Part shown: one piece after another, positions 23,302-35,371 of the stretch
Numbering within the stretch: the first letter of the stretch is position 1
Layout: each line of letters starts with the position of its first letter
Origin: Patiria pectinifera
Taxonomy: Eukaryota; Echinodermata; Asteroidea; Valvatida; Asterinidae
DNA: 64,000 nt
Direction: 5' to 3'
Assembly (NCBI GenBank): GCA_029964075.1
Contig: CM057147.1
Coordinates: forward strand, 11,243,513-11,307,512
The notes under the pieces: model-generated
Told to the model about the DNA's origin: nothing
The model's input: the letters and a program-made list of their open reading frames with translations, nothing else
The model's database searches: none
Made by a program: the position numbers and the translations under genes

Positions 23302-23514
23302 CCTGTTGCCTATACTGACAGCACTGAGTCTGTCTCTGTGGTGTGGGAGGATTACAGAGATGATGAGAGTGGAATCAAGTCCTACAACCTACGCCTTGTG
23401 CAAGCTGCATCATGTAATGAGGATGAGGATAACCTTACTGCGGTAGCCAACCAAGACTGGCTGGTACTCGGCCCAGCTATTCAGGATTTCACATTCGTGG
23501 ACTTGAACCTAATT
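23302..23514 (+). CDS. Exon 16: module 10, first half
   Basis: The acceptor is TATTTGCAG and the donor GTGAGT; phase 0 in, 0 out. It encodes VSVVWEDYRDDESGIKSYNL, then an acidic CNEDEDNLTAV insert instead of GT.PG, and DFTFVDLNLI. Confidence 0.87.
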
Positions 23515-23639
23515 GTGAGTTAAATTAAAAAAACACATTAGGGTTTGTAACAATGGAATTGTGTTCTGTTGACTGTGTTTTTGTAGGCATAGACCTCAGA
23601 CATAATGACATCACACTTTGTTCACATGTGCGCTTCCTA

Positions 23640-23880
23640 TCTGCTCCGTTTACAAGTACCCCCTTACCGGCAAAGAAGGTAGAGTTGGGGGTGACCGATC
23701 GACGCCATCTTGCCTGACTGCAATTTTGCCGCGACGCGCGGCCGCACCACTGCGTGTACATAGTACAAATCTCCTGGTGTACCTGCGTCACACACAAGGA
23801 ACGGTGCGCGTCAATGTTCCGCCCATGGGACATCGTTGCTAGGTAAAAGGGCGCCCTCTTTCATTGGCACACGGAACTCA
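23640..23880 (-). repeat. Family F dispersed repeat, reversed copy
   Basis: Reverse complement of much of 52952-53213; shared words include GGTAAAAGGGCGCCCTCTTT and GACGCGCGGCCG. CpG-rich for this window. Confidence 0.65.
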
Positions 23881-24430
23881 TAGGAGCCAGGTGGGGACGG
23901 GAGCCAATGGTCCCTGCCTGGCTCCCATAGGAAAGCGCACATATGAACAAAACGTGATGCCATTATATCATAGGTCTATAAAAGTTATTCATTTGTTTGA
24001 ATCGTATTTTCCAACAAAATCTGATTTTGTTTTCTCTTGACCAATTTTCAACTTGTCAACCAAAAGGAAGCAACTTTTTTGTCTATTTTGGGTGTCTACA
24101 ATCCCTTTGAAAAAGGCGTGTGGTTGCTTTTGTGAACAAACTGATCCTGGCTGTTTCCCAGTCCCTCCGTTATCGGTTCTCACAGCAAATAGTTCAAAAT
24201 TGTAAAGTAATTATTCCACAACTAAGCAAGGGCCGCTGCAAGATTGTGTTGCTAGAAAAATACAAATCTAAAAACAAAAATCTTTTATTCTTTTTTCAGG
24301 GTGAATCTTGAAAGTAGTATTGAGAGTATATCTTTAAGCTATCGATGTGTGTATCATTGAAACAAATGTGTTTGAATCGTCAGTAAAACTTTCTGATTTT
24401 GTCATGGATTCTACTATTTCGTTTTGAAAC

Positions 24431-25021
24431 AATTCGTCGGTCGCACCACGAACCGGCGTATCTCGATTTTTGCCAAATTGAGTTTTTGTCATTAACATTA
24501 TTATTTCATCACAGTGCTCATTCTCAGAAAGTTTTATTCCAATCGGAGTTCTAATTAATTAAGAACGCTAATTAGATTGTGCGGCGTATCTCTAAAAAAT
24601 GAAAAATGCTGCACCACGAAGTGGCGTATCCCGATACGCCGCTTTACACGCTACACGCTTACCAAGCAGCGTCGACATGAACAATTGGAATTTAGCGTTT
24701 CACGAACCGACGTATCTCCGTATCTGGCACACGGCCACTATTACGCGCGTTGTATGACATACGATAAACAGGATAAAAATCTGTTTCACGAAGTGACGAG
24801 TAACTTTAGAGCTGAATTTCTCAAAAACTCAGCAACTCAGATGCACACGGATTGCAAACAATAAAGTTCAATCTATAATTTACTAGCAAAAACGAAACAG
24901 CTTGAATTCTTACACAGGGAGTATATGGAATGAGCCTACAAAATAATGACCAACTTTAAATCGGTTTTTCTCGAAACACAAAAAAATGCGATACGTCGGT
25001 TCGTGGTGCAACCGACGAATT
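24431..25021. mobile_element. Inverted-repeat element with iterated CACGAA motif, second type
   Basis: AATTCGTCGGTCGCACCACG at 24431 is mirrored by CGTGGTGCAACCGACGAATT ending at 25021. The interior contains CACGAAGTGGCGTATC, CACGAACCGACGTATC and CACGAAGTGACG. Same design as 13466-14127 with a different spacer sequence. Confidence 0.75.
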
Positions 25022-25394
25022 ATTGACATTATAAGCCAGTTAGTTATGTCGATGAAGTAGTCCAGTTCAGAGGTCATTCGGGGTCAAATTCCTGAGGTGA
25101 TGTTATGTGATGTTACGCAAACGCCCGTTCTGCTCGTAATTGTCCTATCGCGGTAGAATCGTATCGACGCAGCTTGTGAAATATTGTCCAATTACATGAT
25201 ATACAAATGGACGCGAAACTGGCAAAATCTGAAACAAAGGAAAAGTAATGTACACAATCCCATAGGGTTGTCTGAGGAGCGTGGCTAACTCGCAAATGCC
25301 GATATGGTCGATTAACGCGTGAGCATTCTGCGCCCATGTCCCTGCACATTCATGCACCTTCGATGAGCATTTGATTGTCCTGAATGACCCGTGG

Positions 25395-26020
25395 CTCGAC
25401 AAACCAGCCCTATGTTGTTCAGCTATTGGTAGTTAAAGAGGTTGTGGAATGCTCCAAGACATTTCCGTCATTTTTTGGGTATATGTAGCCTAAGGTGTGA
25501 TGAAATAAAAACGATTATTGTTTCTGTCATGAAATTAGTACAAAGGTTACTTTTGAGAGCTATTTTTCACGTCCTGTTTCGACCCGAACGTGCAATTTGT
25601 GTAAAAGTTGTCGTTGCGGGCAGCAAACAAAACACAGTAAATCGTGACGTAATAAACAGGACTCGTTTATGCTACTCTGCATCGGGAGTCCTGTTTATTA
25701 CGTCATGATTGACTGTGTTTTGTTTGCTGCCCGCAACGACGACTTTTACACAAATTGCACGTTCGGGTCGAAACAAGCATGACAGGACTTGAAAAACAGC
25801 TCTCAAAAGTACCTTTTGTACTCATTTTATGACAGAAACAATAGTCGTTTTTATTTCATCACACCTTAGGCTACATATACCCGAAAAATGGCGGAAATGT
25901 CTTCGAGCATTCCACAACCTCTTTAACCATGCAGGAGCCTGTACTATCCCAAGTAGGACCCATCTTTGTACTCGTCTGAGCTGACAGCAAGTTTAAACGT
26001 GACTTATGGTTAAGCGTGCA
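25395..26020 (+). pseudogene. Duplicated, broken copy of exon 17, split by a MITE
   Basis: 25395-25436 (GACAAACCAGCCCTATG...) matches the start of exon 17. 25923-25978 continues it exactly at TTAACCATGCAGGAG, with AAGTAGGACCCATCTTTGTA. The copy then jumps to sequence like the intron after exon 17 (AGCAAGTTTAAACGTGA, also at 26432). Small deletions shift its frame and it lacks the end of the exon and a donor, so it should not be spliced in. Confidence 0.85.
25437..25922. mobile_element. TTAA-flanked palindromic MITE, 486 bp, inside the exon copy
   Basis: TTAA at 25433-25436 and 25923-25926 flank a nearly complete palindrome with ends AGAGGTTGTGGAATGCTC and GAGCATTCCACAACCTCT. Arms of about 230 bp pair through GGCAGCAAACAAAACACAGT to a short loop near 25680. 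Exon 17 supplies the unfilled target (GTTAACC). Confidence 0.92.
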
Positions 26021-26204
26021 TTATCCGTGAGCAGTTGATTTGAATTGGAACTTGAGGACTCGTGATTGACTTGCAGGGACATGTGAAGGACTGGACTGCA
26101 TCCCTGACATTGAAACAATTGTCAAGGGCTTGATTTGGGTTGCACTTGCAAAATTCACCATTAAATCATTACCACTGATCATATACCATTTCCTTTCTGC
26201 ACAG

Positions 26205-26379
26205 ACAAACCAGCCCTATTTTGTTCAGCTGTCGGTCGTTAACCATGCAGGAGACAGTGTCCTATCCCAAGTAGGACCCATCTTTGTTGACTCGTCTGAG
26301 CCAAAAGCAGGATTGGTAGTTGATGGAATGGACTTCAAGATGGACATGACAGACAGCGGAGACAGAAGCCAAGTTACTG
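26205..26379 (+). CDS. Exon 17: module 10, second half
   Basis: The acceptor is TCTGCACAG and the donor GTAAAT; phase 0 in, 1 out. It encodes TNQPYFVQLSVVNHAGDSVL, GPIFVDSSEPKAGLVVDG and an acidic tail. VDSSEPKAGLVVDG is the diverged TPP..G.V.DG module end. It is followed by a 7.4-kb intron that holds the DIRS element. Confidence 0.88.
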
Positions 26380-27419
26380 GTAAATGGAAATTGCTACATA
26401 ATTTTAGTTAATGTTCTTGCATGAATAGTGCAGCAAGTTTAAACGTGAACTATGGTTAAGCATAGTTTGACTAACTTCATTTAACACGGGTTTGACCACT
26501 CAACTTTGGAATGTACTCCACAGCATGCATGGTTGCATTGCTTGTTGCCATGCATATCATTATGTACAGCAGGGAGCCAGGACCAAGAAGTATTGAGATG
26601 ACTTTTTGAGGCACACACAATTCAACTTCTGATCTGATGTGCACAGACAAAAGCAAAAAGAATCAGACACGGTCTCGACCATCGTGACTTGGTCAACCAG
26701 TTCGTGCCAGGTTTATTTTGACAGTGACCAGACCCAGGTGTGTGATTATTTTTCACGAGATCGATGCCAGATGGGTTCAGGCCAAAATCTGCGGGTAGCA
26801 CACCCTGATATTTTCGGCCTCGCTCGCTGCGAGCGGGTTGTCACCGACAGATATTTCTGGCCTCGCTCGATGCATGTGTCCACTTCGTGTCCTACTTACC
26901 TGTTGGACCTATAAATGCATATTTCCTTAACTATGTAAATTAACCGCTAAAGTAAAGATTTGCTATAGCGTGCCACAGCGCCCTCCTGCGCCAGCGCCCA
27001 CAATAGTCAGAGCCCCCGCCATTATCGTCCTCTTTTCTTTAGCGCTCGTGTCGGTAGGACGTGTTTTTCAATGCTCACAGTAGCATGCACGTTTTTACTG
27101 GATTTAATCGCTATTTGTTATTAATTTTCTCAAGATTTGCAGTACATTTGTTTCTCGGAAGCACTAGGTGTGTTTCTGGTTACATTTGTTTGTTTTTTAG
27201 ACGAGTTTTATAAACGTTTTTATTTCGTTTTATGACCTCGTGTTTTTGCGTGTATACATTGTACATTAAAGGATACGTATGTGTTTGTATTTTTATTGTA
27301 CATTAAAGGATACGTATGTGTTTGAATTTTTTTATCCTTACAGTTTGAAGAAAATCCTACTATAGTTCTGAGACTGTTCTGGTTTTTGGGGTCTTGATAA
27401 AAGGCCTCCCAAAAATTTC

Positions 27420-29750
27420 GTGACTTGTGATAAATGTCACAAGATTTTGCCGAATAGCCTAGACGACTCCCACGAATTATGTCCTAAGTGTAGGCCATGT
27501 TCTAGAGCTCTTAGGTGTTCCATTTGCGAGCCATGGGGCTCCGAAATGTGGACGAAGATTGACACCTGGCTAGCGAAATCTACAGACTCGGCAAGAAGTG
27601 AAGCTTCGACCACTTCTGGAAAGAAAAAGAAGTCATCGAAGCGGGTAAGTACGGAGCCACCGCGGTCCGTTCCTGGTATTGGTTTTACCGATCCTACCGG
27701 ACGCGCGACGGGGCTTTCGCGGACTGGAGCCGGGCCGATGGCCGAGGGTTCCAGTGCCGCAAGTCTTTCCCGGGGACAGGTTTCGGGCACGGAAGTGTCG
27801 CAGGCCAGTCCCCAGAAGGGAAGGAAGAGGACCGGTGGTGGGCGCGATGCGCCGAAAACCACCGGCCCTGACTCGGTTCAAACCGGGGCCAGACGGAAGT
27901 CTGCGAGCTCCCGGGCCGATGAGTCGGCAAACCGAGAAAAACATCGGTCTACGTCGGCAATCCCGCGACCGACACCGGGATTTCCCCGGGGCAGATTGCT
28001 CGAAGGGATTCCCGGATTTTACTCAGCCACCGGTTGAGGGCGCAAAAACGAAAAACAAAACCGATCGGCCCATCGCGTTTACGTTCGGCCCGACCGTTGG
28101 TCTGGGGAACCGAGCGGAACCGGCCCTATCGGTCTGACGGCCGGCGTGCCGGTGGCACCCGGGTTCTTTCGGACGTTCCTTCGGGAATTTCTGATTTAAT
28201 GGCTCGTCACCGTGGATCGAACATCGATCACGCCCAAGAATAAACGGCGCCGGGCCCATAAATCCCGCCGCCGTTATTCTAGCTCTTCAACGAGCGACAG
28301 TGCCAGTACGTCGCCGACTTCTGGCCAGTCATCGGACCCCCCACGTCATCGCAAACGCGGGCGGAGAGACAATACATCGGATTTATTGCTGAAAGGTTTT
28401 CAGGCTTTGTCGGCTCAGTTGGCGGCGTTGGCGCCACAACAACTCCCAATTTTCCCTCAAGCTGAGGCCGAAGATCGGGAATTTGACCGGGAATCAGGCG
28501 GCGCTATTTCTATTCACCCGTCTGATTCATTGCAAGAGTCGGACTCCGACGTCAACCGCGCTACGCGCAGAGACGCCAAGAGACCTTCACCTACTCATTC
28601 TACAGCTGTAGATACACACGAGGCAACACCTAAGGGTAACCTCGAGTCCCGGCCGGGTCCATCTTCGATGGATCGGCCGTCCGACGTGGATTCTACCGGG
28701 AGTCATCCTTATGAGACTACCGATAATAGATTTCGTGAAGTGATGTGGGATATGGTTCGTGTATTAAAGGTTCCCATTCCCGAACAGTCAGAATCTTCAC
28801 AAGGTACACGGCCTAGTTTTAAAAAACGCACAGGTGTACCAGAGCGGGATTCCCCGAAGTCAACCTTTCCGGAATTCCCGGTGGACAGGGTTTTTTCTAA
28901 CCGTCTTAAAACAATAGCTGGTCAGAAAAAATGGCAACCCTTTGCCAAGGCAGCATGTCATCCCTTTCGGGTTCCAAAGCAGGATACCGAAGAATTTTTG
29001 ACAGTTCCGGTTATCCCAGACAATGCAAAGGACAAGATGGCGGCAGATACAGGGAAACAATCACTTAAAGTTCCCTTTGCCGATCCTGTCCGGAGTAAGC
29101 TTGAAGAGGCATTACATAAGGTTGATGCAGCATCCCGCATGGGTCTGCAAACGACTTCATTTATGCTTCTTTTGTCAGAATACCTGGTTACTGCATGTGA
29201 TTCCGGTTCCAGTGTTTCTCCTACAATGGCTGTCAATGCCTTTCAATGTCTGGAGGATGGATTACGCATCATCCTAGACCAATTTGCTAGGGTCTCGGTG
29301 CTTGCCACGGTCTCCAGACGTTCCAATGTTCTAGAAACGATCTTCTTCCCTTCAGAAGGGGCAAGAAAACGCATGGAGGCCCTTCCTTTATGGAGCAAGG
29401 ATTTGTTTGCGGATCAGTTCCAGTTCCAGACGATGATGGAGGCCGAGGCCAAACGTCTAGAAGCAACAGACCGTATTAATTTACAGGCCCCTCGGAAGAA
29501 GTCACAACCAACAGCTAAGGTCCCGACTCCTTCGAATAGGTCCAAAGGGTTTAGAAAACCTTTGCCCTCCTTTCGGACACCCAAGTCTACCCAATCAACC
29601 ACTGTGGCTCGATCAACACCAGCAGCAGCCGCAACAACATCACAGACAACTTCCGGACGAAGTTTTGGCTGGCCAACCTCAAGAGGTCGTGGCACGCGGT
29701 TTCCCTCCCGCCAGAATTCTTCTCGAGCGGGTCGGGGGTGGCGTCGGTGA
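27420..29750 (+). CDS. DIRS gag-like region
   Basis: The region before the polymerase encodes a CDKC...CPKC...CSIC cysteine cluster near 27420-27540. A Ser/Arg-rich basic segment follows (RRRAHKSRRRYSSSSTSDSA at about 28245), then a globular-looking stretch to about 29750. The position and composition match the ORF1 of DIRS-like elements. Its exact role is not established in the family. Confidence 0.65.
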
Positions 29751-29899
29751 CGCTGGTTCTCCATCCGTGGCCCCCCAGATTGGGCCCGTGGGGGGCCGCT
29801 TAAGGCAATTCGGGGAGACTTGGGCCCACTTTTGCACCGATGGGTGGGTGCTTCAGACAGTCACACAGGGGTACAGCCTCGAGTTTACGAGCACTCCTC

Positions 29900-31300
29900 C
29901 ATCGGTAATGTTCTCACGTCCCACCCCTGTTCCATCAGACAGAGAACAGCGGAAGGTATTGGAGAAAGAAATAGAAACCCTGCTATCAAAGCAAGCAATT
30001 CAACCGGTACAAAGCCCAGTAGAAACATCAGGTTTCATGTCGACATTCTTCCTTACACCCAAGAAGAAGCAAGGCGAGTGGCGTCCTATTCTGAACCTAA
30101 AACCGTTGAACAGGTTTATTCGTCCACGGCGGTTCCGAATGGAGACCCTGCGCACCGTCTTAAATTCTCTCCCAACACCATCCTGGGCCGCATCAATAGA
30201 TCTGCAGGATGCTTATCTTCACGTACCCATTTGCGAGGAACACAGAAAATACCTGCGTTTTCAATACAAAAATACAATTTTCGAGTTCCTCACTCTTCCG
30301 TTCGGTCTGTCAACATCACCAAGGGTCTTCACCAGAGTAACAAAGACCCTGGCAACAATACTCAAGAGCGAATATAATGATATTCCTCTATCTGGACGAT
30401 TGGTTAATCGTAGGCAGGTCCAAAGAGGAAGTTCAACAGTCCTTAGAGGTAACCGTCGACTTGACGACAAGGTTAGGGTTTCTGATAAACTTGGAAAAGT
30501 CTCATATGGTCCCCACCCAGACACCGTCTTTTCTAGGGGCAGAAATCGACCTGGTAACAGGGATCGCTTACCCTTCGAGCGAACGCATACACAATGTCCA
30601 GGAGTGCGCCACACTGTTCCTGACGGCTCGATCAGCACCAGCGGTGGCCTGGCTACGACTGCTGGGCCTAATGGCCAGTCTGGTCGATCTAGTCCCATGG
30701 TGTCGCCTGAGGATGCGGCCAATTCAAATGCATCTTTTGGCTCATTTTCGGCCCAGTCAACATCCTTTGTCAAGGAGCATACCAATACTGAAGCCAATCA
30801 TCCCCCACATTCATTGGTGGACAATTTGGAGCAGCCTGAGTCAAGGTTTGCCTTTTCCTCCTCCACTTCCCACGGTGACTCTTACGACAGATGCGTCCAA
30901 CATGGGATGGGGTGCGCATCTGCAGTCACAGCAAGTGTCAGGTCTTTGGACATCAGACGAACTGATTTTCCACATCAATGTTCTGGAACTCCTTGCAGTT
31001 CGCAGAGCCTTATCCCAGCTCATCAGCCTAGTCAAACAGAAGGTTGTAATGGTGCAATCCGACAACTCAACTGCAGTGGCCTACATAAATCGCCAAGGAG
31101 GAACACGTTCCCCCCAGTTGTGCTTCCAGACTTGGAAGCTACTCCTTTGGTGCATAGATCACAACGTAACTCTTGTGGCATGTCACATACCAGGCGAGTT
31201 GAATGTCACTGCAGACGCGCTGTCCAGAGGAAAGATCCTTCCAACAGAATGGCAACTACACCCAAAAGTTGTCCAAACACTGTTCAATCTACTGGATCGT
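29900..31300 (+). CDS. DIRS reverse transcriptase and RNase H region
   Basis: Reverse transcriptase motifs are visible: WRPILNLKPLNRFI near 30080, SIDLQDAYLHVPI near 30195, LPFGLSTSPRVFT near 30293 and YLDDWLIVG near 30386. RNase H follows with TLTTDASNMGWGAHL (about 30870) and SDNSTAVAYINRQGG (about 31050). The overlap of this region with neighbouring frames is normal for DIRS elements. Confidence 0.88.
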
Positions 31301-31619
31301 CCCAACATAGATCTATTCGCGTCACCACTGAACAACCAATTGCCGGTATACTGCACTCGAGTCGTGGATCCAAAAGCCTTGGCAGTCAATGCCTTAACAA
31401 TCGACTGGACAGGCATGTACGCATATGCATACCCACCGATCTCAATTCTCTCGAGGGTACTGCACAAGATACAGAAGGAGCCCTGCAAGGTAATGCTCAT
31501 AGCTCCATTTTGGCCTCGCCAAACCTGGTTCCAAACGATGATCAGGTTGCTGGTTCATCAGCCCATCATCCTCCCGCAAAGACCAGATATACTGAAACAG
31601 ACCCGGCCCAAGTTGAACC

Positions 31620-32757
31620 ACCCGGATCCGGAGTCACTACGCCTGACTTGTTGGCTATTGTCCAGCATTCCATGCGAACAGCAGGCCTTTCTGAGGAAGC
31701 TGCCGCCTTGGCAGCCTGTGGCCGGAGATCGTCTACAAGGAAGACATATGATAGCCGACTCCGACATTTTTTTAGGTGGTGCGACGGGAGGGACGTGGAT
31801 CCCCTCTCTGCATCTGTAACCATCGTTGGGGACTTCCTCCTCCACCTGTTTAATACAGGGCTAGCATTGGCCACAGTAAAAAATTACAAGTCGGCCATTG
31901 CTGCAGTGCATCAAGGTTTTCAAGATGGCTCCTCTGTATCAAACAACCTGGCACTAGGTCAACTGCTCAAAGGCATGTTTATGAAGCGTCCTCCTCAACG
32001 TAAACTTATCCCAGCATGGGATTTAGGAGAGGTCCTACGTACTCTGGCAAACCCGCCCTATGAACCTCTTGCGACGGTACCCTTGTTGGATCTGTCAGTC
32101 AAGGTAGCTTTCCTCCTCGCTGCTGCAACAGCTAGGAGACGGAGCGAGCTCCATGCATTGACCCTGGACAAGGGACACATAAGATGGGAGCCGCACGGAG
32201 TACGTCTCATCCCTCGAAGTACTTTCCTTACTAAAAACCAGTCTCCTAACTTCCAGCCTCCGGACATCTTTGTTCCTGAGTTGAAATCATTATCTTCGGT
32301 CCCCGAAGATAAGAAATGGTGCCCAGTTAGAGCTCTAAAATGGTACATAGCTCGCACAAAACCCATCCGCGGTGGGGAGTCTCAACTGTTTATAACTTCG
32401 ACTCCTCCCCACCGCCCAGCATCCCGTGACACAATTTCTCGATGGATAGTTACAGCTATCCGATCCCAAATGCCAGACAGTCCTCGGAACGAATCCCGTC
32501 GGACGATTCATGCTCATGATACAAGGGCGGTCACAACATCATGGGCACTATTGCGGGGTGTTCCTGTGGAAGAAATAATGCAGGCAGCATGCTGGAAAAC
32601 AGCAACGACTTTTTCGTCATGTTACCTGAGAGATGTCCTCTTAACAGAGGGGCGGACTGGGCGGGTGACGATGTCAGCCACCATGCCATCAGCTGCCCCA
32701 AGACAACCCTCCAAAGAGGTCTCAACCCAGGCTGTTGTACCAACAACTCAACAGTAG
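31620..32757 (+). CDS. DIRS tyrosine recombinase
   Basis: A phage-integrase-type recombinase: an N-terminal SAM-like part (TRKTYDSRLRHFFRWCDGRD, LATVKNYKSAI) and a catalytic part. The catalytic part has the Arg in AAATARRRSELHALT, the H..R pair in HAHDTRAVTTSWA and a terminal Tyr in SSCYLRDV. It would recombine circular DNA copies into the genome in place of an integrase. Confidence 0.88.
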
Positions 32758-33754
32758 GGTGAGTAAGGCTCATGGTAGTTTGTAATGTGCCTTTGTGTAG
32801 TCCATGAGGGGATTCCTTATTTGTGTGTCCTTCTTTGACTCAATTGCAGCCCACTCCCACCACCAATTTCGGTGCCAGTCTATGCATTTATAGGTCCAAC
32901 AGGTAAGTAGGACACGAAGTGGACAACCCCCAAACAATGGTGTTTGGTTGTCCACGAGGGGACTACTTACCTGTTGGACCGTCCCGCCCGCCTTTCCCCA
33001 CAGTGGGCTCCTCCTTTGGTGTGATTCACTCGCGCTAAAGAAAGAGGACGATAATGGCGGGGGCTCTGACTATTGTGGGCGCTGGCGCAGGAGGGCGCTG
33101 TGGCACGCTATAGCAAATCTTTACTTTAGCGGTTAATTTACATAGTTAAGGAAATATGCATTTATAGGTCCAACAGGTAAGTAGTCCCCTCGTGGACAAC
33201 CAAACACCATTGTTTGGGGGTTTTATCAGTCATCCGTTCCAAATACCACAAAACCATTGCGTGTATACACGTCATACGACGCGAACTGGTAGTTAATGCT
33301 GGTATTCTGTGCCACCTTAGGCAATGGTTCATGCAAATGAACCATCAAATTTGGCTCTGAGCTGATGGTTCAGCTGCGACTACGGCTACATACCTGCATA
33401 GGCCTGTAGTTGGACGTGCTGATTGCCATTGAAATGTGTACCACGTTGGCTTTGAGGATGTTACAAGTTATTTACAGTTTGCGTGCTTCATGTTTAAGCA
33501 CTTTGAAGTAAAACAGGTAGGGCCAGACTTGAACTCGGAGATGGATTCCAACCAAATGGCGTGAGTCTTGGACTCTGACTGAAAGTGACTGGAGACTCAG
33601 ACGCGACTTGACTATTCCTATCATGTATCTTGGTCTTTTCATCAGTGAGGGGAAGTTTGTGTGCCCAGAGTCTATAAGATTCATAAACGGCAGTATCTGA
33701 CGCCCTTATTGAAAGTTTGAAATCAATAAATTCATATTGACTTGACTTTTACAG

Positions 33755-33903
33755 GCACAATCCTACACTTGCCCAACCCAGAGGGCCCACCTTGTCCACT
33801 GAGAGACATTCCCTTCACTGATCCACAGTGGTCAGCGATGGACTTCAAGGGACTCTGGAACATGAACAGGAAGAAGTGGGACCTGGAGTATCAGTCTCAG
33901 CAG
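33755..33903 (+). CDS. Exon 18: start of the unique middle region
   Basis: The acceptor is CTTTTACAG and the donor GTAGGC; phase 1 in, 0 out. It encodes LPNPEGPPCPLRDIPFTDPQ then WNMNRKKWDLEYQSQQ. No module signature is present; from here the protein changes character. Confidence 0.83.
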
Positions 33904-34243
33904 GTAGGCTCAAGAAAATTCTTTTTGATAGTAATTGTATGAACTCAGTGGGGGAACAGAAGTTATTGCGACCACTCACTAAAGCTCAATTTGTGGGAAT
34001 CGCTGTACCTGCCCTAAACCTTACATTTGGAGATGTGGGCTACGTACATGTACTTGTATTGCCCTTGAATTGACGTATCTATTACTCCCCATCCACTGCA
34101 CACATGGGCACGTGAGCTTCTTTAATGCCACACTGTATGAGCTAAACGTGACATACATGTCAAACATTTGTGCATGCATATCAGACATTTATCATGTTTG
34201 TTATTAAATAAGACTTAAGGGTTTGCATATGGTGGACATGATC

Positions 34244-34896
34244 AATGAATGGGAGGTTTGTGCTAACACCATGTGAATGATATCTCTTGGTGAGTTGTGT
34301 GGTTCTGAGAAGAACCAGTGTGTTCAACTCGAAGTATCGATCCGTATGTTCTGCTCGTCATCAGGAGACTCCTGATGATGAGCAGAGCATACTGTTTGAA
34401 ACGTCAAGTTCAACACACTGGTTCTTCTCCTAATGACTAGCAGAGCATATTGTTCAAAACGTCAAGTTAAACACACTGGTTCTTCTCAGAACCACACAAC
34501 TTACTGTCATGGCCCACCTCCATGTAGGGGGACAGAAGGAGGTCGGTCCAGCTAACTAAAGCGGACGAGCACTCACTGACAAGGAGGGACAAGCAAATCA
34601 AAATCCGCAGGGCAACAGCGCGCTGTGGCTTACACGTAGTAAACGCAATATGATTTATTTGGTACTCGGTGTAGCTTCTCACAAAAGTGGAACGAACAGC
34701 AAAACCCTGGTAGAGTAATCATCGGCTGACAAAACCCCCATTGCCTGGAATAGTATTCAAAATACGAACATTCAATTGTGTATATAAAACAACGACATTC
34801 GAGTTAAACACACTGGTTCTTCTCAGAACCACACAACTCACTAAGAGATATCTTTCATTCACATGGTGTTACTGCCAACCTCCCATTTAATGTTTG
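34244..34896. mobile_element. Penelope-like terminal repeat region with hammerhead-like core
   Basis: Outer inverted arms GGGAGGTTTGTGCTAACACC (34251) and GTGTTACTGCCAACCTCCC (34865) enclose repeats of AACACACTGGTTCTTCTCAG. The CTGATGA...GAAACGTC core is at 34372-34405, with a diverged copy in the opposite arm (about 34335-34370) and one more in series (about 34430-34460). A related copy is at 46850-47040. Confidence 0.6.
34372..34405 (+). ncRNA. Hammerhead-ribozyme-like core
   Basis: CTGATGA, then a spacer with a short CAG/CTG stem around GCATA, then GAAAC directly followed by GTC. These are the conserved CUGANGA, GAAA and GUC elements of a type with a minimal stem III, as known from Penelope-like elements. 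Stem I pairing and activity are not established. Confidence 0.45.
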
Positions 34897-35371
34897 TGAT
34901 TGGTCAAATATGCATAGGACGGAGCTTAGTGATTGGTCAGTTATTCTTCCCCTCAAGAACTTCCCTTGTGATGAACTGTCAAATAAAGCTTGATGTGTGC
35001 GGTACCATTCTTTCATTTCTTAGAGTACTCCACAAATACCGTCATACAAGAATAACATTTTGATCAATATACTCTGTTTCTCATATAGATGCTGCTGTAT
35101 TCCAACAAGATGTGGGGTTTACATAGGCATTAAAGCACAGATGCGTAAAAGGTGGAACGCTAAACGTTAACTTGAAACACAACGTTCACAAAAGAGATAT
35201 ATTGTCACAGGGTGTCCCTTCTAACTTCATCTTTTTTTGACTTCACCATTTAAATCTTGAAATGTTTAAGTATATATATTTACATGTATATATCGATGTA
35301 AAATCCTGAGGTGTTTTCAAGCAAACAACCCAAAACCCGTTCATTTTAACCCCATTGCTGTTGATAACCAG

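Larger units (their letters stand above)
26877..33221 (+). mobile_element. DIRS-type tyrosine-recombinase retrotransposon, about 6.3 kb
   Basis: Near-identical inverted terminal repeats of about 170 bp (about 26877-27050 and 33034-33200, sharing ACCTGTTGGACCTATAAATG) bound a gag-like region, reverse transcriptase plus RNase H, and a tyrosine recombinase, with no integrase. An internal complementary region at about 32890-32990 joins copies of both outer ends back to back, as is typical of DIRS-1-like elements. No target duplication is seen, as expected for the family. The similar repeats suggest a fairly recent insertion. It looks close to whole, with perhaps one or two breaks. GC content is higher than in the host introns. 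Confidence 0.92.
26691..33296. mobile_element. TTAA-type MITE, family D, split by the DIRS element
   Basis: The left part (CAACCAGTTCGTGCC... to about 26876) and the right part (about 33222 to GCGAACTGGTAGTTAA) together match the 245-bp element at 16818-17062, including GGTTTATTTTGACA and GTGTATACACG. The terminal TTAA is changed to TCAA on the left. Confidence 0.75.

Noticed and set aside
23618-23842. CpG-rich stretch as a promoter or CpG island
   Set aside because: It is a dispersed repeat (also at 52952) within an intron, not associated with a transcript start.
27437-28259. Several overlapping open frames on the minus strand under the DIRS element
   Set aside because: GC-rich antisense shadows of the gag-like region with no family motifs.
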